From UBA940 sp031548515 (GTDB lineage Bacteria > Bacteroidota > Bacteroidia > Bacteroidales > Rikenellaceae), in the NCBI GenBank assembly GCA_031548515.1, contig JAVBRB010000041.1, forward strand, positions 1-57,158: 57,158 nt of DNA. The letters run 5' to 3'. The notes under the pieces were generated by a model that saw only the letters and a list, made by a program, of their open reading frames with translations, was not told the origin of the DNA and did no database searches. Below are positions 40,601 through 47,633 of this stretch, one piece after another. Numbering within the stretch: the first letter of the stretch is position 1; each line of letters opens with the position of its first letter. A program made the translations under genes and the position numbers.

Positions 40601-40821
40601 TAGGTTTCACGTTTACCGGGGGGTACGATATCGCCAGGCGCCAGTTCAGCCCCATGTCCGTCAACCTCACCCGCGACCTGCACTGCTGGACCATGACGTT
40701 TCAGTGGGTGCCGATCGGGACATTGAAGAGCTGGCAGTTCCACATAGGAGTCAAATCGTCGATGCTGGCCGACCTCAAGTATGACAAAGCCAGCAGCCGT
40801 TATGATAATCTGCAGGAATAG
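37585..40821 (+). CDS. lptD: LptD-like LPS-assembly outer membrane protein
   Basis: A large beta-barrel protein (1078 residues from the first TTG) that inserts LPS or lipooligosaccharide in the outer leaflet. An OstA-like domain lies at about 255-360, with TKEIYGTGVADTTGK, then GPAYFVMEDVPIYFLGIPGG and a barrel with alternating Tyr/Phe strands. The N-terminal end has a lipoprotein-like signal (IALSALAVSVGILVSC, Cys41), and about 150 residues of Leu/Pro/Ser-rich, repeat-like sequence (LPDSL, VPIDSLPG) follow before the OstA domain. No ATG precedes the signal: the TTG at 37585 lies in a hairpin, and the TTG at 37627 (MGRLTKKYL) gives a shorter, more standard n-region. Confidence 0.88.
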   Translation: MPTLSAKIAELIDNLGRLTKKYLVWIALSALAVSVGILVSCSSASKSASSKSKRQPIFDMTERSGGETVAGIPQHASTGETAADSIARIMPDVSAIDLSSLPDEFPDARKNLPVDSLMAQLAASLPDSLNRLARFMLTVPIDSLPGFIDTLPAGVKSLLPSELSGLLRRYAAGDAKAAGDIRSLRETLRKAVPASFRAALPDSLKGLSDDSLRGFAAEYGLDIPSDLDILTDPDVVTETGSLLIVADTVHKKDKAFLDHPVVGKNEDSLVYDVKNRLIFVYGKGDLVYEDNNLKADFMILNANTKEIYGTGVADTTGKVSRPEFIQGGGNYTMDTITYNLSSGKAKIKGVATKDGEGFLLGQELKKMPDNTINLAHGKYTTCDRIEHPHFYIAMAKAKVIPGKKIITGPAYFVMEDVPIYFLGIPGGFFPISSGPRSGFIMPTYGEESTRGFYLRDGGYYFTFGDYADLTLKGGIYTLGSWELSGSTNYVKRYTFAGNLAVNYAKTIYGEKNAADYVNNSNFKIAWSHRQDPKFRPSSQFSASVNFSTAGYSKQGTTNLNDLLNTQTNSSISYGKNWMAGSTPINLTVAFSHSQNSRDSTIALTLPNISFSIGSFAPFKRKMAAGKQKWYEKITLSYSMAASNSVTAKEYDLFTQKTLQDMRNGVSHKIPIKTSFTMFKGALTFSPSLNYNENWFFKKERKVWDPVKKRVETLDPEFGFYRMYNYNASGSFSTKLYGMFQVKRKPGKTGWLQAVRHVMTPTAGFTLAPDFKKPQYGFVEYYQSDSTAYKFTEYVPYVGSQSMGAPGPTASINFSLSNQIEMKVASKRDTSGMKKIPVIEQLSFSGSYNFLADSMNLSNISITLRTGNIFKNFGIQLSATWDPYQVVDINGSPRRIAKYNVGHGKFGRITQTGWSFGYTFNSSNAGQPVMNDINSGSYVGAYVNPFDMDNGLDPVTRRQYMVSSYYDFNIPWNFGFNYSVSYANNGLKSMITQTLGFNGSVTLTPKLGFTFTGGYDIARRQFSPMSVNLTRDLHCWTMTFQWVPIGTLKSWQFHIGVKSSMLADLKYDKASSRYDNLQE

Positions 40822-40830
40822 ATTCCTGCA
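40811..40830. repeat. Perfect palindrome over the lptD stop codon
   Basis: TGCAGGAATAGATTCCTGCA: 9-base arms around AG. It contains the TAG stop at 40819-40821. It may be a transcript stability hairpin, or chance. Confidence 0.5.
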
Positions 40831-40854
40831 AATCGATTACGAATTACGAGTGAA

Positions 40855-40883
40855 GAAAATGCGAAAGACTGTTTCGCATTTTC
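40855..40883. terminator. Bidirectional terminator between lptD and the YgjP-like gene
   Basis: GAAAATGCGAAA (40855-40866) pairs with TTTCGCATTTTC (40872-40883), loop GACTG. It ends both converging genes. Confidence 0.85.
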
Positions 40884-40885
40884 AC

Positions 40886-41614
40886 TCATGTTTTTATTCC
40901 TGCGCAGCGGACATCGGGGCGGTATGACCGCAGTTCGCGGTTTAGTTCGCGGTGCTTTCCGCCGGTTACACGGTCGAGCAGGGCATGAAAACGTTCGGAG
41001 TGGTCTTTATGGACGGTGTGGCAAAGTTCGTGAAGGACGATATATTCAGCCAGATGGTCCGGCAACAAGGCGATGAACAGCGACAGGTTGATGTCGTTTC
41101 GGGCCGTGCAGCTTCCCCATTTGCTCCGCGAGGCCTTCACGCGGACGTCGCCGCAGCTGAATCCGTGTTCGGCCGCCAGCCTTGAGACCATTTCAGGCAG
41201 TATCTTTTTCGCTTCTATGCGCAGAGCTTCTGTGATCCCTTTAACTGCGGCAGACTGTACCTCTTCAGATGTGGTGTCGAGTGCGCCAGGATATCTCACG
41301 ACAATCTCCCCGTCCTTTATCTTTACGGATGATTTTTCTGTTTTTACCGGTTCGAACCGCAGAATGTGATGCCGGGTGCGGTAGTTATCATCGAACGGCT
41401 CGGCGTTGTAGCGGCTCTCGATCTTTTTGCGGTTTGCTATGATCCAGTCGCATTTCTCGTCCAGGAACCGCATGGCGCGCCTCTGCGAAACGAATGCGGG
41501 GTAGGAGAGGCGCACCGATCCGTCCGGCCTGACCGAAAGCGCGATGCGCGTGGCACGGCGGGTTCGCGAAACGGTAACTTCCCCGATGACTGGGTGGACG
41601 ACGGTGCCTTTCAT
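40886..41614 (-). CDS. YgjP-like M48-family metallopeptidase
   Basis: A 242-residue zinc protein of the YgjP/DUF45 (WLM-like) family. The zincin motif HELCH is at 195-199 (HELCHTVHKDHS), and KWGSC at about 164-168 is the family signature. The N-terminal half is mainly beta-strand. No signal peptide is seen. Its substrate is unknown. It is the last gene of the leftward rlmB-M20-argH-YgjP series, 9 bases after argH, and ends at the shared terminator. Confidence 0.87.
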   Translation of the reverse strand: MKGTVVHPVIGEVTVSRTRRATRIALSVRPDGSVRLSYPAFVSQRRAMRFLDEKCDWIIANRKKIESRYNAEPFDDNYRTRHHILRFEPVKTEKSSVKIKDGEIVVRYPGALDTTSEEVQSAAVKGITEALRIEAKKILPEMVSRLAAEHGFSCGDVRVKASRSKWGSCTARNDINLSLFIALLPDHLAEYIVLHELCHTVHKDHSERFHALLDRVTGGKHRELNRELRSYRPDVRCAGIKT

Positions 41615-41623
41615 CGGATGCGG

Positions 41624-42955
41624 TTAACGTGCGAGTTCTTCTTCGGCCTTTTCTACATTTGCGAAACCGAACTGCGATATCACATCATCCATCAGTCCGG
41701 CGATCCTGTTGTTGCACAGATTGCCGATGCTTCCGGCGTGGGTATGTTTCACGTTTTTTTCGGGCGAGTATTTGCCTTCTTCTATCTGCAGTCCTACGGT
41801 TTTATATGCGTCGCGGAACGGCATTCCTTCCAGGACGAGGGCATTGACGCTCTCTACGCTGAACAGGTAGGCATAACGCGGGTCTGCGAGTATATCCTGG
41901 TTTACGCTGACATGCCTCAGCATGTAGTCGGCCATTGCAAGCACCTCCTTAAGATCCTGCAGGGCCGGGAAGAGCACTTCTTTCAGCAGTTGCAGGTCGC
42001 GGTTGTAGCCCAGCGGCAGGTTTGCGGTGAGCATTGAGATCTGATTGGGCAGCGCCTGCAGCAGGTTGCATTTCCCGCGCGCGATCTCCCACACGTCGGG
42101 ATTCTTCTTGTGCGGCATGATGCTCGAACCGGTCGTCAGGTTGTCCGGATATGATATGAAACCGAAGTTCTGGTTCAAAAACAGCGTGTTGTCCATTGCG
42201 AGCCGTCCCACCGTGGCCGCGATCGACGACACAGCCTGCGATACTATGCGCTCGGTCTTTCCACGCCCCATTTGTGCGTATACGGCATTGTAGTCCATCG
42301 AGTCGAAACCCAGCAGGCGCGTGGTCATTTCGCGATCGAGCGGGAACGACGAGCCGTATCCTGCGGCCGACCCGAGCGGATTGCGGTTACACACGCGCCA
42401 GGCGGCCAGCATCATCTGCATATCGTCGACGAGGCTCTCCGCATAGGCGCCGAACCATAGTCCGAACGATGACGGCATGGCTATCTGAAGATGGGTGTAG
42501 CCTGGCATCAGCACATCCCGATGCTGCTGGGAAAGGGATTGCAGACGGCTAAAAAGCGCGTGCGCCGACCGGACGATCTCTATGATTTCGCGGCGCAGGA
42601 AAATGCGCAGGTCGACCAATACCTGGTCGTTGCGCGAACGCCCGCTATGGATTTTCTTGCCCGTTTCCCCGATGCGTTCCGTGAGCAGGAATTCGACCTG
42701 CGAATGAACATCTTCAACCCCGTCGGCGATCGCGAAACAGCCGTTGCGGACGTCGGCGAGTATCTTTTTCAGCTCGGCCTGCACCGCGTCGAGTTCGCCC
42801 GCCGAGAGCAATCCGATCGATTGTAGCATCCGGGTGTGGGCCAGCGAACCGAGCACGTCGGCTTCGGCCAGCATCATGTCCATTTCACGATCCCGTCCGA
42901 CGGTGAATGCGTCCACCGCCTTATCTGCATCTGTGTTTTTCTGCCACAGTTTCAT
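41624..42955 (-). CDS. argH: Argininosuccinate lyase
   Basis: The last step of arginine synthesis: argininosuccinate to arginine and fumarate. It has 443 residues, slightly short for the family but complete. The fumarase/aspartase signature GSSIMPHKKNPDVWE is present in the second half, together with HSGRSRNDQV (about 105-114) and the catalytic His in PGYTHLQ (about 153-159). It follows the M20 deacylase gene by 3 bases, so the two arginine steps are linked in one operon. Confidence 0.97.
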   Translation of the reverse strand: MKLWQKNTDADKAVDAFTVGRDREMDMMLAEADVLGSLAHTRMLQSIGLLSAGELDAVQAELKKILADVRNGCFAIADGVEDVHSQVEFLLTERIGETGKKIHSGRSRNDQVLVDLRIFLRREIIEIVRSAHALFSRLQSLSQQHRDVLMPGYTHLQIAMPSSFGLWFGAYAESLVDDMQMMLAAWRVCNRNPLGSAAGYGSSFPLDREMTTRLLGFDSMDYNAVYAQMGRGKTERIVSQAVSSIAATVGRLAMDNTLFLNQNFGFISYPDNLTTGSSIMPHKKNPDVWEIARGKCNLLQALPNQISMLTANLPLGYNRDLQLLKEVLFPALQDLKEVLAMADYMLRHVSVNQDILADPRYAYLFSVESVNALVLEGMPFRDAYKTVGLQIEEGKYSPEKNVKHTHAGSIGNLCNNRIAGLMDDVISQFGFANVEKAEEELAR

Positions 42956-42958
42956 GCC

Positions 42959-44029
42959 TTACAATATTTTGCCTAAAAGTTCGATGTACAGGTCTATGCC
43001 TTCCTCGATCTCCGACAGCAGTATGTATTCGTCGGCGTTGTGCGAGCGGCTGCTTTCGCCCGGACCTATCTTCACGGAAGGAATATCCAGCGCAACCTGG
43101 TCGGAAGTGGTCGGGGAACCGAAAGTCGAACGCCCTATGGCTATGCCAGCCGCTACGATCGGGTGGCTGGGGGATATATAAGACGGCTTGAGGTGGGTAG
43201 AGCGCGGCACGACCTCGCATGAGACATTGTTCCTGATTATCTCCAGTACATCTTCGTTCGTGTATTTTTCTGTGATGCGGACGTCGACCGTAAAGCGGCA
43301 TTCGGCGGGCACTATGTTGTGCTGCGTTCCGGCCGATATCATCGTGACGCTCATCTTCATCTCGCCGGACAAGTCGCTTTTGAGCGGAAAGCGGTAGTCC
43401 CGGAACCACTCTATGTCCTTCATGGCACGCAGTATGGCATTGTCGCCTTCTTCGCGCGCAGCATGTCCTGCACGGCCGTACACGATACAGTCCAACACCA
43501 TAAGCCCTTTTTCCGCGATCGCAAGATGCATTCCGGTCGGTTCGCCGATTATCGCAAAATCGAGCGGCCCGAGTTGCGGAAGTATGCTGCGTATGCCGCC
43601 CGCGCCGCTTATCTCTTCCTCGGCAACGAAGGCTATGCAGAGATTGTATTTCAGATCTTCGCGCGCGTAATAGTGGCGGAACGCCGCTCCCAGTGCGGTA
43701 AGGCTTCCGCCCGCATCGTTGCTTCCCAGACCGTACAGCCTGCCGTCCTCCGTTATCTCTGCGTCGAACGGGTCGCGCGTGTAGCCTGGATTCGGTTTCA
43801 CAGTGTCGTGGTGGGAACATAGCAGTATGGTCGGCTTCACCGGATCGTAATGCTTGTTGTAAAGCCATACGTTATTGCCTGACATGTGTACGTCCATCGT
43901 ACCCCTCAATTGTATGGCTGACGCCAGTATGCGTGCTGTCTCGCCTTCTTCGCGGCTGAAGGAAGGCCTTCTTATCAATGTCTGCAGCAAAAGTACCGCG
44001 TCGTCGTATATTCCTTTGTCTATGATCAT
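42959..44029 (-). CDS. argE: M20 family deacylase of arginine synthesis (ArgE-like)
   Basis: A 356-residue metallohydrolase of the ArgE/DapE family. The metal-binding residues are His73 and Asp75 (CSHHDT), Asp105 (GSNDAGG), Glu138 with catalytic Glu137 (AEEE) and a late His in SRSHNADE. In most bacteria ArgE removes the acetyl group from N-acetylornithine. In Bacteroides an acylated citrulline, made by a variant transcarbamylase, is believed to be the substrate. The argH neighbour supports an arginine role. Which acyl group is removed cannot be read from this sequence. Confidence 0.88.
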   Translation of the reverse strand: MIIDKGIYDDAVLLLQTLIRRPSFSREEGETARILASAIQLRGTMDVHMSGNNVWLYNKHYDPVKPTILLCSHHDTVKPNPGYTRDPFDAEITEDGRLYGLGSNDAGGSLTALGAAFRHYYAREDLKYNLCIAFVAEEEISGAGGIRSILPQLGPLDFAIIGEPTGMHLAIAEKGLMVLDCIVYGRAGHAAREEGDNAILRAMKDIEWFRDYRFPLKSDLSGEMKMSVTMISAGTQHNIVPAECRFTVDVRITEKYTNEDVLEIIRNNVSCEVVPRSTHLKPSYISPSHPIVAAGIAIGRSTFGSPTTSDQVALDIPSVKIGPGESSRSHNADEYILLSEIEEGIDLYIELLGKIL

Positions 44030-44030
44030 A

Positions 44031-44756
44031 TTACATTCTTTGCTTTAGTGCTTCGTATAACATTATCGCCGCCGCAGCGGCTACGTTCAGCGATTCGATT
44101 TTTCCTTTCAGCGGAATGGCCGCAAGCAGGTCGCATAATTTAAGGACCTCTTTCGAGATCCCCTCGTCCTCGCTGCCCATAATGATCGCGGTGGGACGTT
44201 TGAAATCGACCTTGTATATCGTCTCCGTCGCTTTTTCAGTTGCGGCGACAATCTGGAAGCCTTCGGCCTGCAGCAATTTCAAGGTATTGCGGATGCTTCC
44301 CACGCGGCATACCGGGATTATGTTAAGCGCTCCGGCCGATGCTTTCAGCGCGTCGGCATTGACGGGTGCGGCATTCTTCATCGGCACGATCAGTCCATGC
44401 GCACCCGCACACTCGGCGGTACGCGCGATGCCGCCAAAATTACGCACGTCGGTCACGCCGTCGAAAACAACGAGCAGTCCCGGTTCGCCTTCGGGTATTC
44501 CGGCAAGTATTTCCTCGATATCGGAGTAGACGATGGCCGAGATTTGCGCCACGACCCCCTGGTGGTTGCCACGGGTGAGGCGGTTGAGTTTCTCGACCGG
44601 CACTTCCTGTACGTTGATGCGCTGTACTCGCGCTATTTCTTTCAGTTCGGTAATAAGCTGGCCGTCGGAGCCTTTTTTGATATAGATCTTCTCGATCTGG
44701 CGTCCGGCCTCGATGGCCTCAATGACGGGCCGCAGCCCGAAAACTATGTTGTCCAT
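44031..44756 (-). CDS. rlmB: 23S rRNA Gm2251 2'-O-methyltransferase RlmB (SpoU family)
   Basis: A 241-residue rRNA methyltransferase for G2251 in the peptidyl-transferase region of 23S rRNA. It has the N-terminal substrate-binding domain (about 1-75) and the C-terminal SPOUT domain: motif 1 NFGGIARTAECAGAHGL (about 112-128), motif 2 AIIMGSEDEG (about 191-200) and motif 3 IPLKGKIESLNVAAAAAIML (about 214-233). SpoU/TrmH relatives with other targets are possible. It is 1 base from the M20 deacylase gene in the same direction. Confidence 0.92.
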   Translation of the reverse strand: MDNIVFGLRPVIEAIEAGRQIEKIYIKKGSDGQLITELKEIARVQRINVQEVPVEKLNRLTRGNHQGVVAQISAIVYSDIEEILAGIPEGEPGLLVVFDGVTDVRNFGGIARTAECAGAHGLIVPMKNAAPVNADALKASAGALNIIPVCRVGSIRNTLKLLQAEGFQIVAATEKATETIYKVDFKRPTAIIMGSEDEGISKEVLKLCDLLAAIPLKGKIESLNVAAAAAIMLYEALKQRM

Positions 44757-44764
44757 TTCTTTAG

Positions 44765-44780
44765 TTATGAGTCATGAGTC
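44765..44780. repeat. AT-rich TCATGA-type tract
   Basis: TTATGAGTCATGAGTC lies between the ABC-F and rlmB genes and resembles the tracts at 10861 and 19294. Confidence 0.4.
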
Positions 44781-44806
44781 GTTGGAGCGGCTTTGCCGCA
44801 GTTTTA

Positions 44807-46744
44807 TTATTCTGAAAGTATGTCAAGCTCGTAGTTAAGTTTCTCCCACTCGTGCATTTCGTGTGCGAGGCGGCGTTTCAGTTCCTCGTATGCGGCGAAA
44901 ATTTTGCCGTCCGCAAGGTTTATTCCATTGGCTTCGGGGGCGGCGAGTTTTGTATCCAATGCGGAGATTTCGGTTTCCAGCCCGGCGATCTTTTTTTCGA
45001 CTGCCGAGATGGCGTTCTCAACCTTACGAACGGCTTTCTCCGACTCTTTCCGCTTCTTGTAATCCTCTTTACCGGCCGCTTTCGGCTCATCTTTTTTCTC
45101 CTCGACGGCCTTTATCTCGATTTCGCGCAGGGACTCCAGCTTGCGTTTTTCGAGGAAATACCAGATACTGCCCAGGTACTCGCGCACCCCGCCGTCGCGG
45201 AACTCGTAGACTTTGTCGACGAGGCCGTCCAGGAATTCGCGGTCGTGGGAAACGACTATTACCGTGCCGTCGTACTTCATCAGCGCGCTCTTCAGGATGT
45301 CCTTCGAGCGCATGTCCATGTGGTTGGTAGGTTCGTCGAGCACCAGCAGATTGTAGGGTTCGAGCATCAGGCGGGCCATCGCAAGGCGCGAACGCTCGCC
45401 GCCCGAGAGCACCTTCACCTTCTTGTCGATGTCGCCGCCGCGGAACAGGAACGCCCCCAGGATGTCGCGCAGGCGGGTACGGATGTCGCCCACGGCAACC
45501 TTGTCCAGGGTGTCGTAAACCGTGAAATTGCCGTCCATCAGGTCGTCCTGGTTTTGGGCGTAGTAACCCGTGTTGACGTTTGCGCCGACCTTTATCGAAC
45601 CTTCGGTAGATTCCAGTTGACCGATAAGCATCCGCGCGAAAGTAGTTTTGCCTTCGCCATTGCGGCCCACCAGGGCGATCTTTTCGCCGCGTTCTATCGT
45701 GAAATCCGCCCCGCTGAAAACGTGTTTGGGTCCGAAACTTTTGCCTGCGTTCTTCACCTCTGCTACTACCTGTCCGGAACGCGGTGCAGGCGGGAATTTG
45801 ATGTTCAGGCGAGACATGTCTTCCTCGTCGACCTCCAGACGGTCCAACTTTTCCAACTGCTTGACCCGCGACTGAACCTGGTTCGACTTGGTCGGTTTAT
45901 AGCGAAATTTCTCGATAAACTCTTCGGTTTTTTCGATCATCCGCTGCTGGTTCTGGTATGCGGCCATCTGCTGTTCGCGCCTTTCGCGCCGCAGTTCGAC
46001 GTAGTGGCTGTAATTTGTCTTATAGTCGTAGAGCTTGCCCAGCGAGATCTCGACAGTGCGGTTGGTGACGTTGTCGAGAAACGCCCTGTCGTGCGAAATC
46101 ACCACCACCGCGCCGTTGTAGTCGCGCAGATAGCCTTCGAGCCACTGGATGCTCTCGATGTCGAGGTGGTTGGTCGGCTCGTCGAGCAGAAACACCGACG
46201 GACGGCTCAACAGCAATTTTGCAAGTTCGATGCGCATCCTCCAGCCGCCGCTGAACTCTTTGGTGGGGCGGCTGAAGTCCTCACGCCTGAATCCCAGTCC
46301 GAGCAGCGTTTTCTCGATATCGGCTTCGCGCGTGTCGCCGCCCAGGATGTGGTAATGGTCGGTTGCGTCGTTCAGCCTGTGCAGCATCTGCTCGTAAGAC
46401 TCGCTCTCGTAGTCCTCCCGCACCGCCAACTGCTCGTTTATCCCGGCGATTTCTTTTTCAAGTGCAAGTACCTCATGAAACGCTTTCGCAGTTTCCTCGA
46501 CCAGCGAAGTGGTGTCGGCGATCTTCATCTGCTGCGGCAGGTAGCCCACGGTGCATTCTCCGTTCTTGCTCACCGCACCCGACGTGGGTGGCTGTTCGCC
46601 GTTGATTATTTTAAGAAGGGTGGTCTTCCCGGCCCCGTTCTTGCCTACGAGTCCTATCCTGTCGCGAGGGTTTATGAGAAGCGAGACCTCTGTAAAAAGA
46701 TCCCACCCGCCGTAACTAACCGTTATATTGTCGACACTAATCAT
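44807..46744 (-). CDS. ABC-F family ATPase (ribosome-associated)
   Basis: A 645-residue protein with two ABC domains in tandem and no membrane segments. The first has Walker A GKNGAGKTT (34-42), and the second has GRNGEGKTT with LSGGERSRLAMARL. An interdomain linker and a C-terminal coiled coil (about 545-640, Lys/Glu-rich) are present, as in Uup and YdiF/EttA relatives. ABC-F proteins act on ribosomes at the E site. I see no support for a resistance role; it looks like a housekeeping paralogue. The start codon lies 2 bases from a foldback repeat. Confidence 0.94.
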   Translation of the reverse strand: MISVDNITVSYGGWDLFTEVSLLINPRDRIGLVGKNGAGKTTLLKIINGEQPPTSGAVSKNGECTVGYLPQQMKIADTTSLVEETAKAFHEVLALEKEIAGINEQLAVREDYESESYEQMLHRLNDATDHYHILGGDTREADIEKTLLGLGFRREDFSRPTKEFSGGWRMRIELAKLLLSRPSVFLLDEPTNHLDIESIQWLEGYLRDYNGAVVVISHDRAFLDNVTNRTVEISLGKLYDYKTNYSHYVELRRERREQQMAAYQNQQRMIEKTEEFIEKFRYKPTKSNQVQSRVKQLEKLDRLEVDEEDMSRLNIKFPPAPRSGQVVAEVKNAGKSFGPKHVFSGADFTIERGEKIALVGRNGEGKTTFARMLIGQLESTEGSIKVGANVNTGYYAQNQDDLMDGNFTVYDTLDKVAVGDIRTRLRDILGAFLFRGGDIDKKVKVLSGGERSRLAMARLMLEPYNLLVLDEPTNHMDMRSKDILKSALMKYDGTVIVVSHDREFLDGLVDKVYEFRDGGVREYLGSIWYFLEKRKLESLREIEIKAVEEKKDEPKAAGKEDYKKRKESEKAVRKVENAISAVEKKIAGLETEISALDTKLAAPEANGINLADGKIFAAYEELKRRLAHEMHEWEKLNYELDILSE

Positions 46745-46746
46745 TG

Positions 46747-46867
46747 TTTTTCGTGAAAACAGGCCGTCTGCTGCCTTCTACTCAAAAATCGCTCGGTCAT
46801 TTACGATCAGTAAACTCCCTTCGCGATTTTTTCGAGAGCGTTGCATATGACCCGTTTTGACGAAAAA
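46747..46867. repeat. Foldback repeat element, copy 2 (about 121 bp)
   Basis: The same architecture as 5796-5914. The left end TTTTTCGTGAAAACAGG matches the inverted right end (TTTTTCGTCAAAACGGG on the other strand) at 15 of 17 bases. GTCTGCTGCCTT lies in the left arm, TTGCAT in the right, and the central hairpin is TTTAC-GATCA-GTAAA. It begins 2 bases upstream of the ABC-F start codon and ends 36 bases before the rpe stop, so any ABC-F promoter must be in or beyond it. Confidence 0.7.
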
Positions 46868-46902
46868 CAGTCATATGCACTTTCGACGGCAAATATTTTT
46901 TA

Positions 46903-47553
46903 TTAAGCGTTCAACATTTTCTCTATCTCGGCAACCGGGTCGGGCGCTCCGAAGATTGCGCTGCCGGCGACAAGTACGTTACATCCGGCGTCCCACATTT
47001 CACGCGCGTTTTCGGCCGAAATGCCGCCATCTATTTCTATCAAGATTTCCAGGCCGCGTTCGTCTATCATCCGGCGGAGTTCGCGGACTTTCCCAGTGCT
47101 CCCTTCGATGAAGCTCTGGCCCCCGAAACCAGGTTCCACACTCATTATCAGCACCAGGTCGAGTTTATGGAGGTACGGCGCAAGGACCGAGACAGGAGTT
47201 TTCGGTTTTACCGATACACCGACTTTCGCCCCCGATTCGCGTATAAGTCCTATACAGGCGTCCATGTCGGCGACAGCTTCGTGGTGCACCGTTATCAGGT
47301 TGGCACCCGCTTCGGCGAAGCGCTTCACGTAGCGCTCCGGCTCGACGATCATCAGGTGCGTGTCCATGAATTTGTCGGTGGCGCGGCGGATGGCTTTCAT
47401 TACCGGGAATCCGTATGAAATGTTGGGAACGAAAACACCGTCCATAATGTCCATATGGATCCACCCGGCGGCGCTGCCGTCTATCATGTGCGTGTCGCGG
47501 TCGAGATGCCCGAAGTCGGCCGAAAGCATCGACGGTGAAATTATACGCTTCAT
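46903..47553 (-). CDS. rpe: Ribulose-phosphate 3-epimerase
   Basis: Interconverts ribulose 5-phosphate and xylulose 5-phosphate in the pentose phosphate pathway, in the cytoplasm. It has 216 residues, normal. The TIM-barrel features are visible: SPSMLSADFGHL (about 7-18), HMDIMDGVFVPN (about 33-44), HHEA, MSVEPGFGGQSF (about 137-148) and EIDGGIS (about 174-180), containing the His and Asp metal and catalytic residues. The gene is divergent from rmuC. Confidence 0.97.
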   Translation of the reverse strand: MKRIISPSMLSADFGHLDRDTHMIDGSAAGWIHMDIMDGVFVPNISYGFPVMKAIRRATDKFMDTHLMIVEPERYVKRFAEAGANLITVHHEAVADMDACIGLIRESGAKVGVSVKPKTPVSVLAPYLHKLDLVLIMSVEPGFGGQSFIEGSTGKVRELRRMIDERGLEILIEIDGGISAENAREMWDAGCNVLVAGSAIFGAPDPVAEIEKMLNA

Positions 47554-47575
47554 TTTCTACCGAATCTAATTCTCG

Positions 47576-47614
47576 CAAAGGTATACCATTTTTTCAAAAT
47601 TATGGATATCTTTG
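47576..47614. promoter_or_regulatory. Divergent -7 boxes for rpe and rmuC
   Basis: Leftward TACCTTTG (47576-47583) for rpe and rightward TATCTTTG (47607-47614) for rmuC both match TAnnTTTG. They lie 22 and 19 bases from their start codons. No exact -33 boxes are present. Confidence 0.55.
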
Positions 47615-47633
47615 GAGATGTAACATATCGCAA

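Noticed and set aside
44807..46744. ABC-F antibiotic resistance gene
   Set aside because: The length, coiled-coil tail and core-gene neighbours suit a housekeeping ABC-F. Nothing ties it to resistance.
44852..46756. Rightward open frame of 634 codons opposite the ABC-F gene
   Set aside because: The ABC-F motifs on the other strand are complete. The long antisense frame reflects codon bias only.
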